Below, piece after piece: positions 1 to 13,439 of a stretch of DNA of 64,000 bases. Both the position numbers and the translations under genes were made by a program. Position 1 is the stretch's first letter. Each line of letters starts with the position of its first letter. The notes beneath the pieces were generated by a model, which had not been told where the DNA came from, searched no databases, and saw only the letters and a list, made by a program, of their open reading frames with translations. The stretch comes from Kribbella qitaiheensis (GTDB taxonomy: Bacteria; Actinomycetota; Actinomycetes; Propionibacteriales; Kribbellaceae), in contig NZ_CP043661.1 in assembly GCF_014217565.1 (NCBI RefSeq), forward strand, positions 7,440,001 through 7,504,000, written 5' to 3'.

Positions 1-312
1 AAGCCGATCTACGAGGAGTTCAAGCTCGGAACGGCTGAGATCCGCGAGGTCTTCCGCTCGTCCAAGGTCGGCAACATCGCCGGTTGCTGGGTCACCAGCG
101 GAGTCATCAAGCGGAACGCCAAGGTGCGGGTCATCCGCGACGGAACAGTCGTGGTCGAGAACGGCGACCTGTCGTCACTCAAGCGGTTCAAGGACGACGC
201 GTCCGAGGTCCGCGAGGGCTTCGAGTGTGGTCTGACCGTGGCCAACTTCAACGACATCAAGCTCGGCGATGTCGTCGAGGCGTTCGAACTGCGCGAGAAG
301 CCGCGTAGCTAA
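1..312 (+). CDS. infB: Translation initiation factor IF-2, C-terminal fragment
   Basis: IF-2 is the GTPase that delivers fMet-tRNA to the 30S subunit and promotes subunit joining. The window opens inside the gene: base 1 is the first base of a codon and the frame reads 103 residues to TAA at 310-312. Only the last beta-barrel domain is present, recognisable from KPIYEEFKLGTAEIREVF near the start and the closing DIKLGDVVEAFELREK. The GTPase domain lies off the left edge. It is followed by a strong hairpin and then rbfA, the usual infB-rbfA-truB order of bacteria. Identification rests on family recall of this conserved C-terminal domain and on synteny. Confidence 0.95.
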   Translation, partial: KPIYEEFKLGTAEIREVFRSSKVGNIAGCWVTSGVIKRNAKVRVIRDGTVVVENGDLSSLKRFKDDASEVREGFECGLTVANFNDIKLGDVVEAFELREKPRS

Positions 313-323
313 CAGCGTCTAGT

Positions 324-363
324 AACGTCCGGAGCGGCGGTCTCGACCGCCGCTCCGGACGTT
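324..363 (+). terminator. Perfect 18-bp hairpin after infB
   Basis: Arms 324-341 and 346-363 are perfectly complementary (AACGTCCGGAGCGGCGGT on the left) around a 4-nt loop CTCG. It sits 11 nt after the infB stop and 30 nt before rbfA. There is no T-run after the stem, so it may be an I-shaped actinobacterial terminator, an attenuator or an RNase processing site between infB and rbfA. Confidence 0.75.
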
Positions 364-393
364 GTTCATGTCTGAATGAAGGAGTGAGCCCTG

Positions 394-831
394 ATGGGTG
401 AAGCAAGGGCTAAGCAGTTGGCCGACCGGATCCAGGTCCTGGTCGCGGAGTTACTGGAGCGCCGGGTGAAGGATCCGCGGCTCGGTTTCGTCACCGTGAC
501 GGATGCCAAGCTGACCGGTGACCTCAGCGAGGCGAGTGTCTTCTACACGGTGTACGGCGGTGAGCAGGATCGCGTCTCGACGGCCGCGGCACTGGAGTCG
601 GCCCGCGGCATGATCCGCAGCGAGGTCGGCAAGGCTCTCGGCCTGCGCCGGGCTCCGACGCTGGCCTTCTACCTCGACGCCATCCCGGAGACGGCCGGCC
701 AGATCGAGGAACTGCTGGCCAAGGCACGGTCGGCCGACGCCGAGGTGGCCAAGGCCGCCGCGGGCGCCAAGCCGGCCGGCGACGCCGACCCGTACAAGCA
801 CCGCGAGGACGATGACTCCGACGACGAGTAG
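394..831 (+). CDS. rbfA: Ribosome-binding factor A
   Basis: RbfA is a KH-fold protein that binds free 30S subunits and helps mature the 5' end of 16S rRNA. The 145-residue product starts at ATG 394 with an AGGAG-type ribosome site at about 380-386. It shows the family pattern: RQLADRIQ-like N-terminus (here AKQLADRIQVLVAELLERR), VKDPRLGFVTVTDAKL, and a helix with ARGMIRSEVGKALGLRRAPTL minus its last base of context. A disordered acidic tail (HREDDDSDDE) follows residue 130, common in actinobacteria. The 3' end overlaps truB by 20 bp, so the two are translationally coupled. Confidence 0.96.
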   Translation: MGEARAKQLADRIQVLVAELLERRVKDPRLGFVTVTDAKLTGDLSEASVFYTVYGGEQDRVSTAAALESARGMIRSEVGKALGLRRAPTLAFYLDAIPETAGQIEELLAKARSADAEVAKAAAGAKPAGDADPYKHREDDDSDDE

Positions 832-1735
832 CGACCCGGTCGCCACTGGCGCGGTTGTTGCCGACGGCATCGTTGTCGTCGACAAGCCGGCCGGGCTGAC
901 CTCGCACACGGTGGTGGCCAGGATCCGCAGGCTGGCCGGCACCCGCAAGGTCGGCCATGCCGGCACTCTCGACCCGATGGCCACCGGTGTCCTGGTGGTG
1001 GGGCTCAACCGCGCCACCAGGCTACTCGGCCATCTCCAGCTGGCCGACAAGTCGTACGACGCGACGATCCTGCTCGGCGCCTCCACCAGCACCGACGACG
1101 CCGAGGGTGAGACCGTCACGACGGCTTCGACGGAGGCGCTCGCCGGGGTGACCGCCGACGGGATCGAGGCTGCCGTCGCCGGGTTCCGCGGCGAGATCTC
1201 GCAGATCCCGTCCAAGGTCTCCGCGATCAAGGTCGACGGCAAACGCGCGTACGAGCGGGTCCGGGCCGGCGAAGAGGTCGAGCTCAAGGCCCGCTCGGTC
1301 ACGATCAGCCGGTACGACGTACTCGACGTACGACCTGGTCCGGAGGGGATCTCGGTCGACATCTCGGTCGACTGCTCCAGTGGCACTTACATCCGTGCGC
1401 TGGCCCGCGACCTGGGCGTGCGGCTCGGCGTCGGCGGTCACCTCACCATGCTCCGGCGGACCAGGGTGGGCAGCTTCGGCATCTCCACCGCCCACACGCT
1501 GGAGGAGCTGGCCGAGTCGTTCAGCTTCCTGCCGATCGCGGACGTCGCGGCCGACACTTTCCCGCGGTTCGACGCGGACGCCGAGCAGGCTGCCGCCATC
1601 CGCACCGGCCGACCGCTTGCGGGCCTGAAGCTCGCACCGGGCCAGACCGCAATGTTCGACCCGACGGGCACGTTCCTGGCCCTCTACGAGCCGCACGGCC
1701 CGCTCGCCAAACCAACCGCAGTCTTCGTCAGCTGA
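812..1735 (+). CDS. truB: tRNA pseudouridine(55) synthase TruB
   Basis: TruB converts U55 in the T-loop of tRNAs to pseudouridine. The 307-residue protein begins at ATG 812 inside the end of rbfA. Family landmarks are visible: VVDKPAGLTSHTVV near residue 22, the catalytic motif GHAGTLDPMATGVLVVG (nucleophilic Asp in TLDPMATG) near residue 50, KSYDATILLG, and the SCSSGTYIRALARDLG-like segment (here SVDCSSGTYIRALARDLG). A C-terminal PUA-like region closes the protein. Length and order are normal for the family, and no unusual residue was seen. Confidence 0.96.
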   Translation: MTPTTSSDPVATGAVVADGIVVVDKPAGLTSHTVVARIRRLAGTRKVGHAGTLDPMATGVLVVGLNRATRLLGHLQLADKSYDATILLGASTSTDDAEGETVTTASTEALAGVTADGIEAAVAGFRGEISQIPSKVSAIKVDGKRAYERVRAGEEVELKARSVTISRYDVLDVRPGPEGISVDISVDCSSGTYIRALARDLGVRLGVGGHLTMLRRTRVGSFGISTAHTLEELAESFSFLPIADVAADTFPRFDADAEQAAAIRTGRPLAGLKLAPGQTAMFDPTGTFLALYEPHGPLAKPTAVFVS

Positions 1736-1816
1736 CCAACCCGACTCGACGGTAGCCCCGGCTGCCTGGGAATGTGTGCGGTGACAGCTTTCGCCGAACG
1801 ACAGGAGTGCCGCCCG

Positions 1817-7342
<5,526 letters not shown>

Positions 7343-7415
7343 CGCTCAGCACACCCCTTTGCGACGCCGGTCCGGCGCCGAAGTCGGACCTACTGATGGG
7401 CTGGGGGTCCGCCGC

Positions 7416-7421
7416 TACGCT
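7416..7421 (+). promoter_or_regulatory. -10 hexamer of leaderless sirtuin promoter
   Basis: TACGCT ends 6 nt before GTG 7428, so transcription should start at or next to the start codon. No ribosome-binding site precedes the GTG. Confidence 0.55.
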
Positions 7422-7427
7422 GGGTGG

Positions 7428-8309
7428 GTGCGTTCTCGCCCTACCTTGAGTTGGACTCCCGGTCCTGAAGTGCTGTCGCTTGCCCCGGGAATCGTGGATG
7501 TCGCCCCGGTCGCCGAAGTGGTGGCCGGCGGGGGAGTGGTGGTGCTGAGCGGCGCCGGGATCTCGACCGAGTCGGGGATCCCGGACTACCGCGGCGCCAG
7601 TGGGAGCCTGCGGACCCACACGCCGATGACGTACGCCGATTTCGTCGGCAGCGAGTCCGGCCGGCAACGGTACTGGGCCCGCAGCCACCTCGGCTGGCGG
7701 ACGATCGCGCGGGCGGCACCGAACGACGGTCACCGGGCGGTCGCCGTACTGCAGGCGCGCAGGTTTCTGACCGGCGTGATCACCCAGAACGTCGACGGGC
7801 TGCATCAAGCGGCCGGTGCGCGGGACGTGATCGAGTTGCACGGCAATCTCGACCGGGTGATCTGCCTGGACTGCCGCCGTACGACGCCGCGCGAGGAGCT
7901 CGATCGTCGCCTTCGCGAGGCGAACCCGTTCTTCGATGGCGTCGCCACCCGGATCAACCCGGACGGCGATGTGGAGCTGCCAGAGGACGTCGTCGGCGGA
8001 TTCCAGCTGGTGCCGTGCAAGAGCTGTGGGTCGGCGCTGCTCAAACCGGATGTGGTGTTCTTCGGCGAGAACGTCCCCAAGCCGCGGGTCGAGCGCTGCT
8101 ACGAGCTGATCGACAACGCCCGCGCCGTACTCGTGCTCGGTTCGTCCCTGACCGTGATGTCCGGCTTCCGCTTCGTCCGGTACGCCGCGAAGGCGGGCAA
8201 GGAGGTCCTGATCGTCAACCAGGGCATCACCCGCGGCGATCCGTACGCGACCCATCGGGTGAACCTCCCGCTCGGCGAGGCGCTCACCGACCTCACCGCC
8301 GCGCTCTGA
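7428..8309 (+). CDS. NAD-dependent protein deacylase, Sir2 family
   Basis: Sirtuins remove acyl groups from lysines using NAD+, giving nicotinamide and O-acyl-ADP-ribose. The 293-residue protein shows the full signature: GAGISTESGIPDYRG (NAD binding, near residue 45), TQNVDGLHQAAG, catalytic His in ELHGNLDR, and two zinc-binding Cys pairs CLDC and CKSC. VLVLGSSLTVMSGF and IVNQG complete the Rossmann fold. I chose GTG 7428 because a TACGCT -10 element lies 6 nt upstream; longer in-frame starts would place this element inside the gene. It follows the carboxylase gene by 85 bp. A link to regulating acyl-CoA metabolism by lysine deacylation is plausible, but that is inference. Confidence 0.93.
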   Translation: MRSRPTLSWTPGPEVLSLAPGIVDVAPVAEVVAGGGVVVLSGAGISTESGIPDYRGASGSLRTHTPMTYADFVGSESGRQRYWARSHLGWRTIARAAPNDGHRAVAVLQARRFLTGVITQNVDGLHQAAGARDVIELHGNLDRVICLDCRRTTPREELDRRLREANPFFDGVATRINPDGDVELPEDVVGGFQLVPCKSCGSALLKPDVVFFGENVPKPRVERCYELIDNARAVLVLGSSLTVMSGFRFVRYAAKAGKEVLIVNQGITRGDPYATHRVNLPLGEALTDLTAAL

Positions 8310-8403
8310 CCCAGCTGGGACCGGTCTGGCGGGGAACAACACCGGGCCGGAACCCCGCGTGAGGGGGAACCGGCCCGGCGTCCGCCGTACGGATTGGAAA
8401 GGG

Positions 8404-9438
8404 TCAGCGTTGCGCGCCGGTCCGTAGGCGGAACATGGCGGCCTTGGCGGCCGGGTTCTGCTGCGCGGTGGCAGCCTTCTTGCTCAGCTCACGTGCCTCG
8501 CCGGCCCACTTCGCCTGCTCGGCGGGTGTCACGGTCTCCTTGGCGCCGGTCAGCTTCTTGAAGGTCAGCGATGCCACGCCGGCCTGGCCCTCGTACCGCG
8601 GGTGGTAGTTCAGGGCGCCGAGCAGGTTGATGTCCTTGCCCTGGATCCAGGCCTGACCGGTCGGTGCGCACGCGTCGTGACCGGTGGAGGGTCCGAAGGT
8701 GTCGACGTACGTCGCGCCGGCGGCCGTCGCGGCATTCTCGACGGCCTGGTTGAGCTTCTGCTCGATCGAGTACAGATAGGCGTAGTCGCCGTCGGAGAAC
8801 GGCAGGATGTCCGGGCAGACACCCGTCTCCGGCGCGATCTTCGGATAGCCGATCAGCGCGATCGTTGCCTTCGGCGACTTTTGCTTGATGCCGTTGACGA
8901 CGTCGGCGATCCGCAGCTGCGTCTGGGCGATCTTGTCGGCCAGGGTGTCCTTGCCGTCGACCGTGAAGTGCTGCTTGCAGGGCGCGCCGGCCGGATCGGA
9001 GGCTCGCAGCCCCGGGCAGGTGCTGGTGATGTCGCCGAAGACGCCGAAGTCGTTCCCGCCGATCCCGAGGGTGACCAGGTCGGTGTCGGCCGTGAGCGCG
9101 TTGAACTGCGGCGGGAAGGTGCCGAGCGGGGTGCTCTGCGGCTGGGTCATGTTGGTGGTGTCCGCGCCACCGCAGCTCACATCGGCGAACGCGGTGACCT
9201 GGAGCTGCGCGGCCAGCTGCTTCGGATAGTTGTTGATCGACCGCAGGCATCCGAGCGACAACAACTCGGGCAACGGCACCAGCGGCGCCGAAGTGTAGGA
9301 GTCACCCAGCGCGACGTACTTCTTGTACTTCGCGACCGGGGCGAACGCGGTGGCAGAGGACAAGGTGCTCGTAATGGACAACAACGTGCCGAGGACTGCC
9401 GCGGTGGTGAAAGCGGCGACGAGGCGGTGAAGCTTCAC
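8404..9438 (-). CDS. Secreted SGNH/GDSL-type esterase or lipase
   Basis: Predicted extracellular ester hydrolase of 344 residues. A Sec signal peptide starts KLHRLVAAFTTAAVLG and continues with a hydrophobic core ending near Ala 30. SGNH blocks are visible: YVALGDSYTSAP (block I, catalytic Ser), SCGGAD (block II Gly region), GIGGNDFG (block III Asn), and a C-terminal block containing LNYHPRYEGQ (catalytic His). Several Cys suggest disulfides, as in Streptomyces secreted lipases. Start chosen at GTG 9438 because GGAGG lies 4 nt upstream and the signal peptide then begins correctly; an ATG 39 bp further upstream lacks this. Substrate not known. It is divergent from ribF. Confidence 0.9.
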   Translation of the reverse strand: MKLHRLVAAFTTAAVLGTLLSITSTLSSATAFAPVAKYKKYVALGDSYTSAPLVPLPELLSLGCLRSINNYPKQLAAQLQVTAFADVSCGGADTTNMTQPQSTPLGTFPPQFNALTADTDLVTLGIGGNDFGVFGDITSTCPGLRASDPAGAPCKQHFTVDGKDTLADKIAQTQLRIADVVNGIKQKSPKATIALIGYPKIAPETGVCPDILPFSDGDYAYLYSIEQKLNQAVENAATAAGATYVDTFGPSTGHDACAPTGQAWIQGKDINLLGALNYHPRYEGQAGVASLTFKKLTGAKETVTPAEQAKWAGEARELSKKAATAQQNPAAKAAMFRLRTGAQR

Positions 9439-9562
9439 AAGACCTCCGAGGGGGTGACCAGATGCCGTCGCCCACACTAAGTTGAGTCACGAGGTGATTA
9501 CAAGGGGTGATCGACCGGTCCCTGGTGACGAGGCCGCCGGACCGGCATGGAATCCTGCTTCC

Positions 9563-10526
9563 ATGCGTGTCTGGCACGGTTTGGACGAGGTGGACGCCGA
9601 TTTCGGCCCCTCGGTCGTCACCATCGGCAACTTCGACGGCGTGCACCGCGGTCACCAGGAGGTGCTGGCGCACGCCCGGGCCCGGGCGGAGCGGCTCGGC
9701 GGCGTCCCGGTCGTCGCGATGACCTTCGATCCGCACCCGATGGCGGTGCTGCGGCCCGGCAATGAGCCGGCGATGATCAGCGACCCGGTCGAGCGGGCCG
9801 CGCTGCTCGGTGCGGCCGGTGCGGACGCCGTACTGATCCTGCCGTTCGACAAGGAGACCGCGGCCTGGTCGCCGCAGGAGTTCATCGACCGGGTCCTGGT
9901 CGGCACCCTGCACGCCAAGACGGTCGTGGTGGGGGAGAACTTCCGGTTCGGCCACAAGGCCGCCGGTCACGTCGACACGCTGGTCGAGGCGGGTGCCGCT
10001 GCCGGGTTCGAGGTGGAGGGCCTGTCGCTGGCCGGGGACGCCCAGCCGTGGTCCTCGACGTACATCCGGAACCTGATCGCCGAAGGTGATGTCGAAGCCG
10101 CGGCCCGCGGCGCTCGGCCGGCCGCTGCGGGTCACCGGAACCGTGATCGAGGGCGACAAGCGCGGCCGTGAACTCGGCTACCCGACCGCCAACATCCCTG
10201 CCCTGGCAGGCGGCGCGGTCCCGCTGGACGGTGTGTACGCCGGCTGGCTGACCGTGCTCGAGCCCGCACCCGGCGCCCCGCAGTACGGCGAGCCGTTGCC
10301 CGCGGCCATCAGTGTCGGCAGCAACCCGACCTTCGACGGCGTCGACCGCCGGGTGGAGTCGTACGTGCTCGACCGTGACGACCTGGAGCTGTACGGCTCC
10401 CGGGTCGCGATCGATTTCGTGGCCCGGTTGCGGGGTACCCAGATCCGCTTCGACACCATCGACGACCTGCTGGACCAGATGAAGCTCGACGTCGATGGCG
10501 CCCGCCGCCTGCTGACCCGCCATTAG
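9563..10526 (+). CDS. ribF: Riboflavin kinase/FAD synthetase RibF, broken by one extra base
   Basis: RibF phosphorylates riboflavin to FMN and adenylylates FMN to FAD. The FAD-synthetase half is read from ATG 9563: VVTIGNFDGVHRGHQ, TFDPHPMAVLRPG, VGENFRFGHKAAG and WSSTYIRNLIAEGDVEAAA. The riboflavin-kinase half continues only in the next frame: ALGRPLRVTGTVIEGDKRG, LGYPTANI, GVYAGW and the SVGSNPTFDG motif. The frames are joined if one C is removed from GGCCC at 10102-10106, giving VEAAAAALGRPL (or one G at 10109-10110, giving AARALGRP). The span is 964 bp, that is 3n+1. RibF is normally essential, so a sequence error is more likely than a real mutation. A repaired product is about 320 residues, normal for the family. 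Confidence 0.9.
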
Positions 10527-10644
10527 GGTGACGCGTCCACGGACTGATACCCTTGGCGCTGCCGTCTGAACGGCCGCGGATCGAGAGTGCCCGGGTGACC
10601 CAAGCCCCGGTGCGCCGCGCAACGGACATCGAGAGGATCACGAA

Positions 10645-10917
10645 GTGTCGTCAGCCAATCCTGAGGCGAAGAAGAAGATCATCGGCGAGTACGCCCTGAC
10701 CGAGGGCGACACCGGTTCCCCCGAGGTCCAGGTCGCGCTACTCACGCACCGCATCGCGGACCTGACCGAGCACCTGAAGGAGCACAAGCACGACCACCAC
10801 AGCCGTCGTGGTCTGCTCCTCCTGGTCGGTCAGCGCCGTCGGCTGCTGAACTACCTGTCGAAGAAGGACATCAACCGCTACCGGTCCCTGATCGAGCGGC
10901 TCGGTCTTCGCCGATGA
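10645..10917 (+). CDS. rpsO: 30S ribosomal protein S15
   Basis: Primary 16S rRNA-binding protein of the central domain, also part of the B4 bridge to the 50S subunit. The product has 90 residues and starts at GTG 10645, with GAGAGGA 8-12 nt upstream. The family signature is clear: EYALTEGDTGSPEVQVALLT, then LTEHLKEHKHDHHSRRGLL and VGQRRRLLNYLSKKD, ending RYRSLIERLGLRR. It sits between ribF and pnp as in most bacteria, and a strong hairpin follows 6 nt after the stop. Confidence 0.98.
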   Translation: MSSANPEAKKKIIGEYALTEGDTGSPEVQVALLTHRIADLTEHLKEHKHDHHSRRGLLLLVGQRRRLLNYLSKKDINRYRSLIERLGLRR

Positions 10918-10923
10918 CGTCGT

Positions 10924-10958
10924 GAGAAGCGGCCACCGCATTTCGGTGGCCGCTTCTC
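10924..10958 (+). terminator. Perfect 15-bp hairpin between rpsO and pnp
   Basis: Arms 10924-10938 and 10944-10958 (GAGAAGCGGCCACCG on the left) close on the 5-nt loop CATTT. No T-run follows. In enteric bacteria and Streptomyces the rpsO-pnp spacer carries a hairpin cut by RNase III that mediates pnp autoregulation. Whether this hairpin terminates or is a processing site cannot be decided from sequence. Confidence 0.75.
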
Positions 10959-11180
10959 GCGTATCTGTGCCCAGGGGACTTGGGGTCCCCGGGTGCGGCA
11001 CAACTGAATAATCAACGACAACGAGACGACGCGAAACGCGTACCGGGCCGACGACCGGTCCTCGGTAGTGGCCTTCGGGGCAGCGCAGCAGGACAGCGCG
11101 GCACCCGCGGGCCTCGATCGAAGACCGGCACCCCCGGAGCTCGCGCCTCACAGTCGTCTCAAGTGAGAGAGGGGTATCCC

Positions 11181-13439
11181 GTGTCGGGATCCACAAACGC
11201 GCCCATGGAGGGCGCAGAGTTCGCTGAAGCAGTCATCGACAACGGCAGCTTCGGCACCCGCACCATCCGCTTCGAGACGGGCCGTCTGGCCCAGCAGGCC
11301 GCCGGCTCCGCCGCCGCCTACCTCGACGGCGACACGATGGTGCTCTCGGCCACCACGGCCAGCAAGAAGCCCAAGGACCAGTTCGACTTCTTCCCGTTGA
11401 CGGTGGACGTCGAGGAGCGGATGTACGCCGCCGGTCGCATCCCGGGCTCGTTCTTCCGCCGGGAGGGTCGTCCTTCCGAGGAGGCCATCCTGACCTGCCG
11501 GCTGATCGACCGCCCGCTGCGGCCGTCGTTCGTGTCCGGCCTGCGCAACGAGATCCAGGTCGTCATCACGGTCCTGGCGCTCAACCCGGACAAGCTGTAC
11601 GACGTGCTGGCGATCAACGCCGCGTCGATGTCCACCCAGATCGCCGGGCTGCCGTTCTCCGGCCCGCTCGGTGCTGTCCGCGTCGCCCTGATCGACGGTC
11701 AGTGGGTCGCCTTCCCGACGCACACCGAGATCGAGACCGCCGTCTTCGACATGGTCGTCGCCGGTCGCGTCACCGACTCCGGTGACGTCGCCATCATGAT
11801 GGTCGAGGCCGAGTCCACCGCGGGCACGTTCGACATGGTCGCCGCCGGCAAGCAGGCGCCGACCGAGGAGATCGTGGCCGAGGGCCTCGAGGCCTCCAAG
11901 GCGTTCATCAAGACGCTGGTCGAGGCGCAGGCGGAGCTGGCGGCCAAGGCCTCCAAGCCGACCGGCGAGTTCCCGCTCTTCCCGGACTATCAGGAAGACG
12001 CTTTCGCCGCCGTCGAGGCCGCTGCCACCGAGGAGCTGACCCAGGCCCTCACGATCACCGGCAAGCACGACCGCGACGACGCGACGGACGCCGTCAAGGC
12101 CGCCGTCGTCGCCAAGCTGGCCGAGGCCTTCGAGGGTCGCGAGAAGGAGCTGTCCGCAGCCTTCCGCTCGCTCACCAAGAAGCTCGTCCGCAACCGCGTG
12201 CTGACCGAGAAGGTCCGGATGGACGGTCGCGGGCTGGCCGACATCCGCCCGCTCAAGGCGCAGGTCCGGGTGCTGCCGCGGGTGCACGGTTCCGCGATCT
12301 TCGAGCGCGGCGAGACCCAGATCATGGGTGTCACCACGCTGAACATGCTCCGGATGGAGCAGCAGCTCGACACGCTCTCCCCGGAGACGCGCAAGCGCTA
12401 CATGCACAACTACAACTTCCCGCCGTACTCGACCGGTGAGACCGGCCGGGTCGGTTCGCCGAAGCGCCGCGAGATCGGTCACGGCGCGCTGGCCGAGCGG
12501 GCCCTGGTGCCCGTGCTGCCGTCGCGTGAGGACTTCCCGTACGCGCTGCGTCAGGTGTCCGAGGCCCTCGGGTCCAACGGCTCCACCTCGATGGGTTCGG
12601 TCTGCGCCTCGACGCTGTCGCTGCTGTCGGCCGGTGTGCCGCTGAAGGCGCCGGTCGCCGGTATCGCGATGGGCCTCATCTCCGGTGAGGTCGACGGTGA
12701 GCTCGCCTACGTCGCGCTGACCGACATCCTGGGCGCGGAGGACGCGTTCGGCGACATGGACTTCAAGGTCGCCGGTACGAAGGACTTCGTCACCGCCCTG
12801 CAGCTGGACACCAAGCTGGACGGCATCCCGGCGAGCGTGCTCGCCGGCGCGCTGACCCAGGCCAAGGAAGCCCGCCTGACGATCCTGGACGTGATGGCCA
12901 AGGCCATCGACGCGCCGGGTGAGATGAGCGAGTTCGCGCCGCGGGTCATCTCGGTGAAGGTCCCTGTCGACAAGATCGGAGAGGTCATCGGCCCGAAGGG
13001 CAAGATGATCAACCAGATCACCGACGAGACCGGCGCCGACATCTCCATCGAGGACGACGGCACGGTGTACATCGGTGCGACCAACGGCCCGTCGGCCGAG
13101 GCGGCGCGCGCGATGATCAACGCGATCGCCAACCCGACCATGCCGGAGAAGGGCGAGCGCTACCTGGGCACGGTCGTGAAGACGACCAACTTCGGTGCGT
13201 TCATCTCCCTGCTCCCCGGCAAGGACGGTCTGCTGCACATCTCGAAGCTGCGCGGCCTGGCCGGTGGCAAGCGGGTGGAGGCCGTCGAGGACATCCTGTC
13301 CGTCGGCCAGAAGCTCCAGGTCGAGATCGCCGAGATCGACGACCGCGGCAAGCTGTCGCTGATCCCCGTCCTGGAGGGCGAGGACAAGGGCGACGACGCG
13401 GCCAAGGACGATGACGCAGAGGTCGCTCCCGCCGAGTGA
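11181..13439 (+). CDS. pnp: Polyribonucleotide nucleotidyltransferase
   Basis: PNPase degrades RNA 3' to 5' by phosphorolysis and can add tails in reverse. The product is about 752 residues. Two RNase PH-like domains are visible: the first contains GDTMVLSATTASKKP and GRIPGSFFRREGRPSE, the second RMDGRGLADIRPL, FERGETQIMGVTTL and SMGSVCASTLSLL. A KH domain (VIGPKGKMINQITDETGADI) and an S1 domain (GTVVKTTNFGAFISLLPGKDG) follow, then an acidic tail. GTG 11181 is preferred because a GAGAGGGG site lies about 7 nt upstream; ATG 11205 is the alternative. A 220-nt leader after the rpsO hairpin precedes it. The stop overlaps the next gene's start (GTGA). Confidence 0.97.
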   Translation: MSGSTNAPMEGAEFAEAVIDNGSFGTRTIRFETGRLAQQAAGSAAAYLDGDTMVLSATTASKKPKDQFDFFPLTVDVEERMYAAGRIPGSFFRREGRPSEEAILTCRLIDRPLRPSFVSGLRNEIQVVITVLALNPDKLYDVLAINAASMSTQIAGLPFSGPLGAVRVALIDGQWVAFPTHTEIETAVFDMVVAGRVTDSGDVAIMMVEAESTAGTFDMVAAGKQAPTEEIVAEGLEASKAFIKTLVEAQAELAAKASKPTGEFPLFPDYQEDAFAAVEAAATEELTQALTITGKHDRDDATDAVKAAVVAKLAEAFEGREKELSAAFRSLTKKLVRNRVLTEKVRMDGRGLADIRPLKAQVRVLPRVHGSAIFERGETQIMGVTTLNMLRMEQQLDTLSPETRKRYMHNYNFPPYSTGETGRVGSPKRREIGHGALAERALVPVLPSREDFPYALRQVSEALGSNGSTSMGSVCASTLSLLSAGVPLKAPVAGIAMGLISGEVDGELAYVALTDILGAEDAFGDMDFKVAGTKDFVTALQLDTKLDGIPASVLAGALTQAKEARLTILDVMAKAIDAPGEMSEFAPRVISVKVPVDKIGEVIGPKGKMINQITDETGADISIEDDGTVYIGATNGPSAEAARAMINAIANPTMPEKGERYLGTVVKTTNFGAFISLLPGKDGLLHISKLRGLAGGKRVEAVEDILSVGQKLQVEIAEIDDRGKLSLIPVLEGEDKGDDAAKDDDAEVAPAE

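Noticed and set aside
8602..9480. 292-residue + strand frame over the SGNH esterase
   Set aside because: Shadow of the minus-strand gene; no domain or ribosome site.
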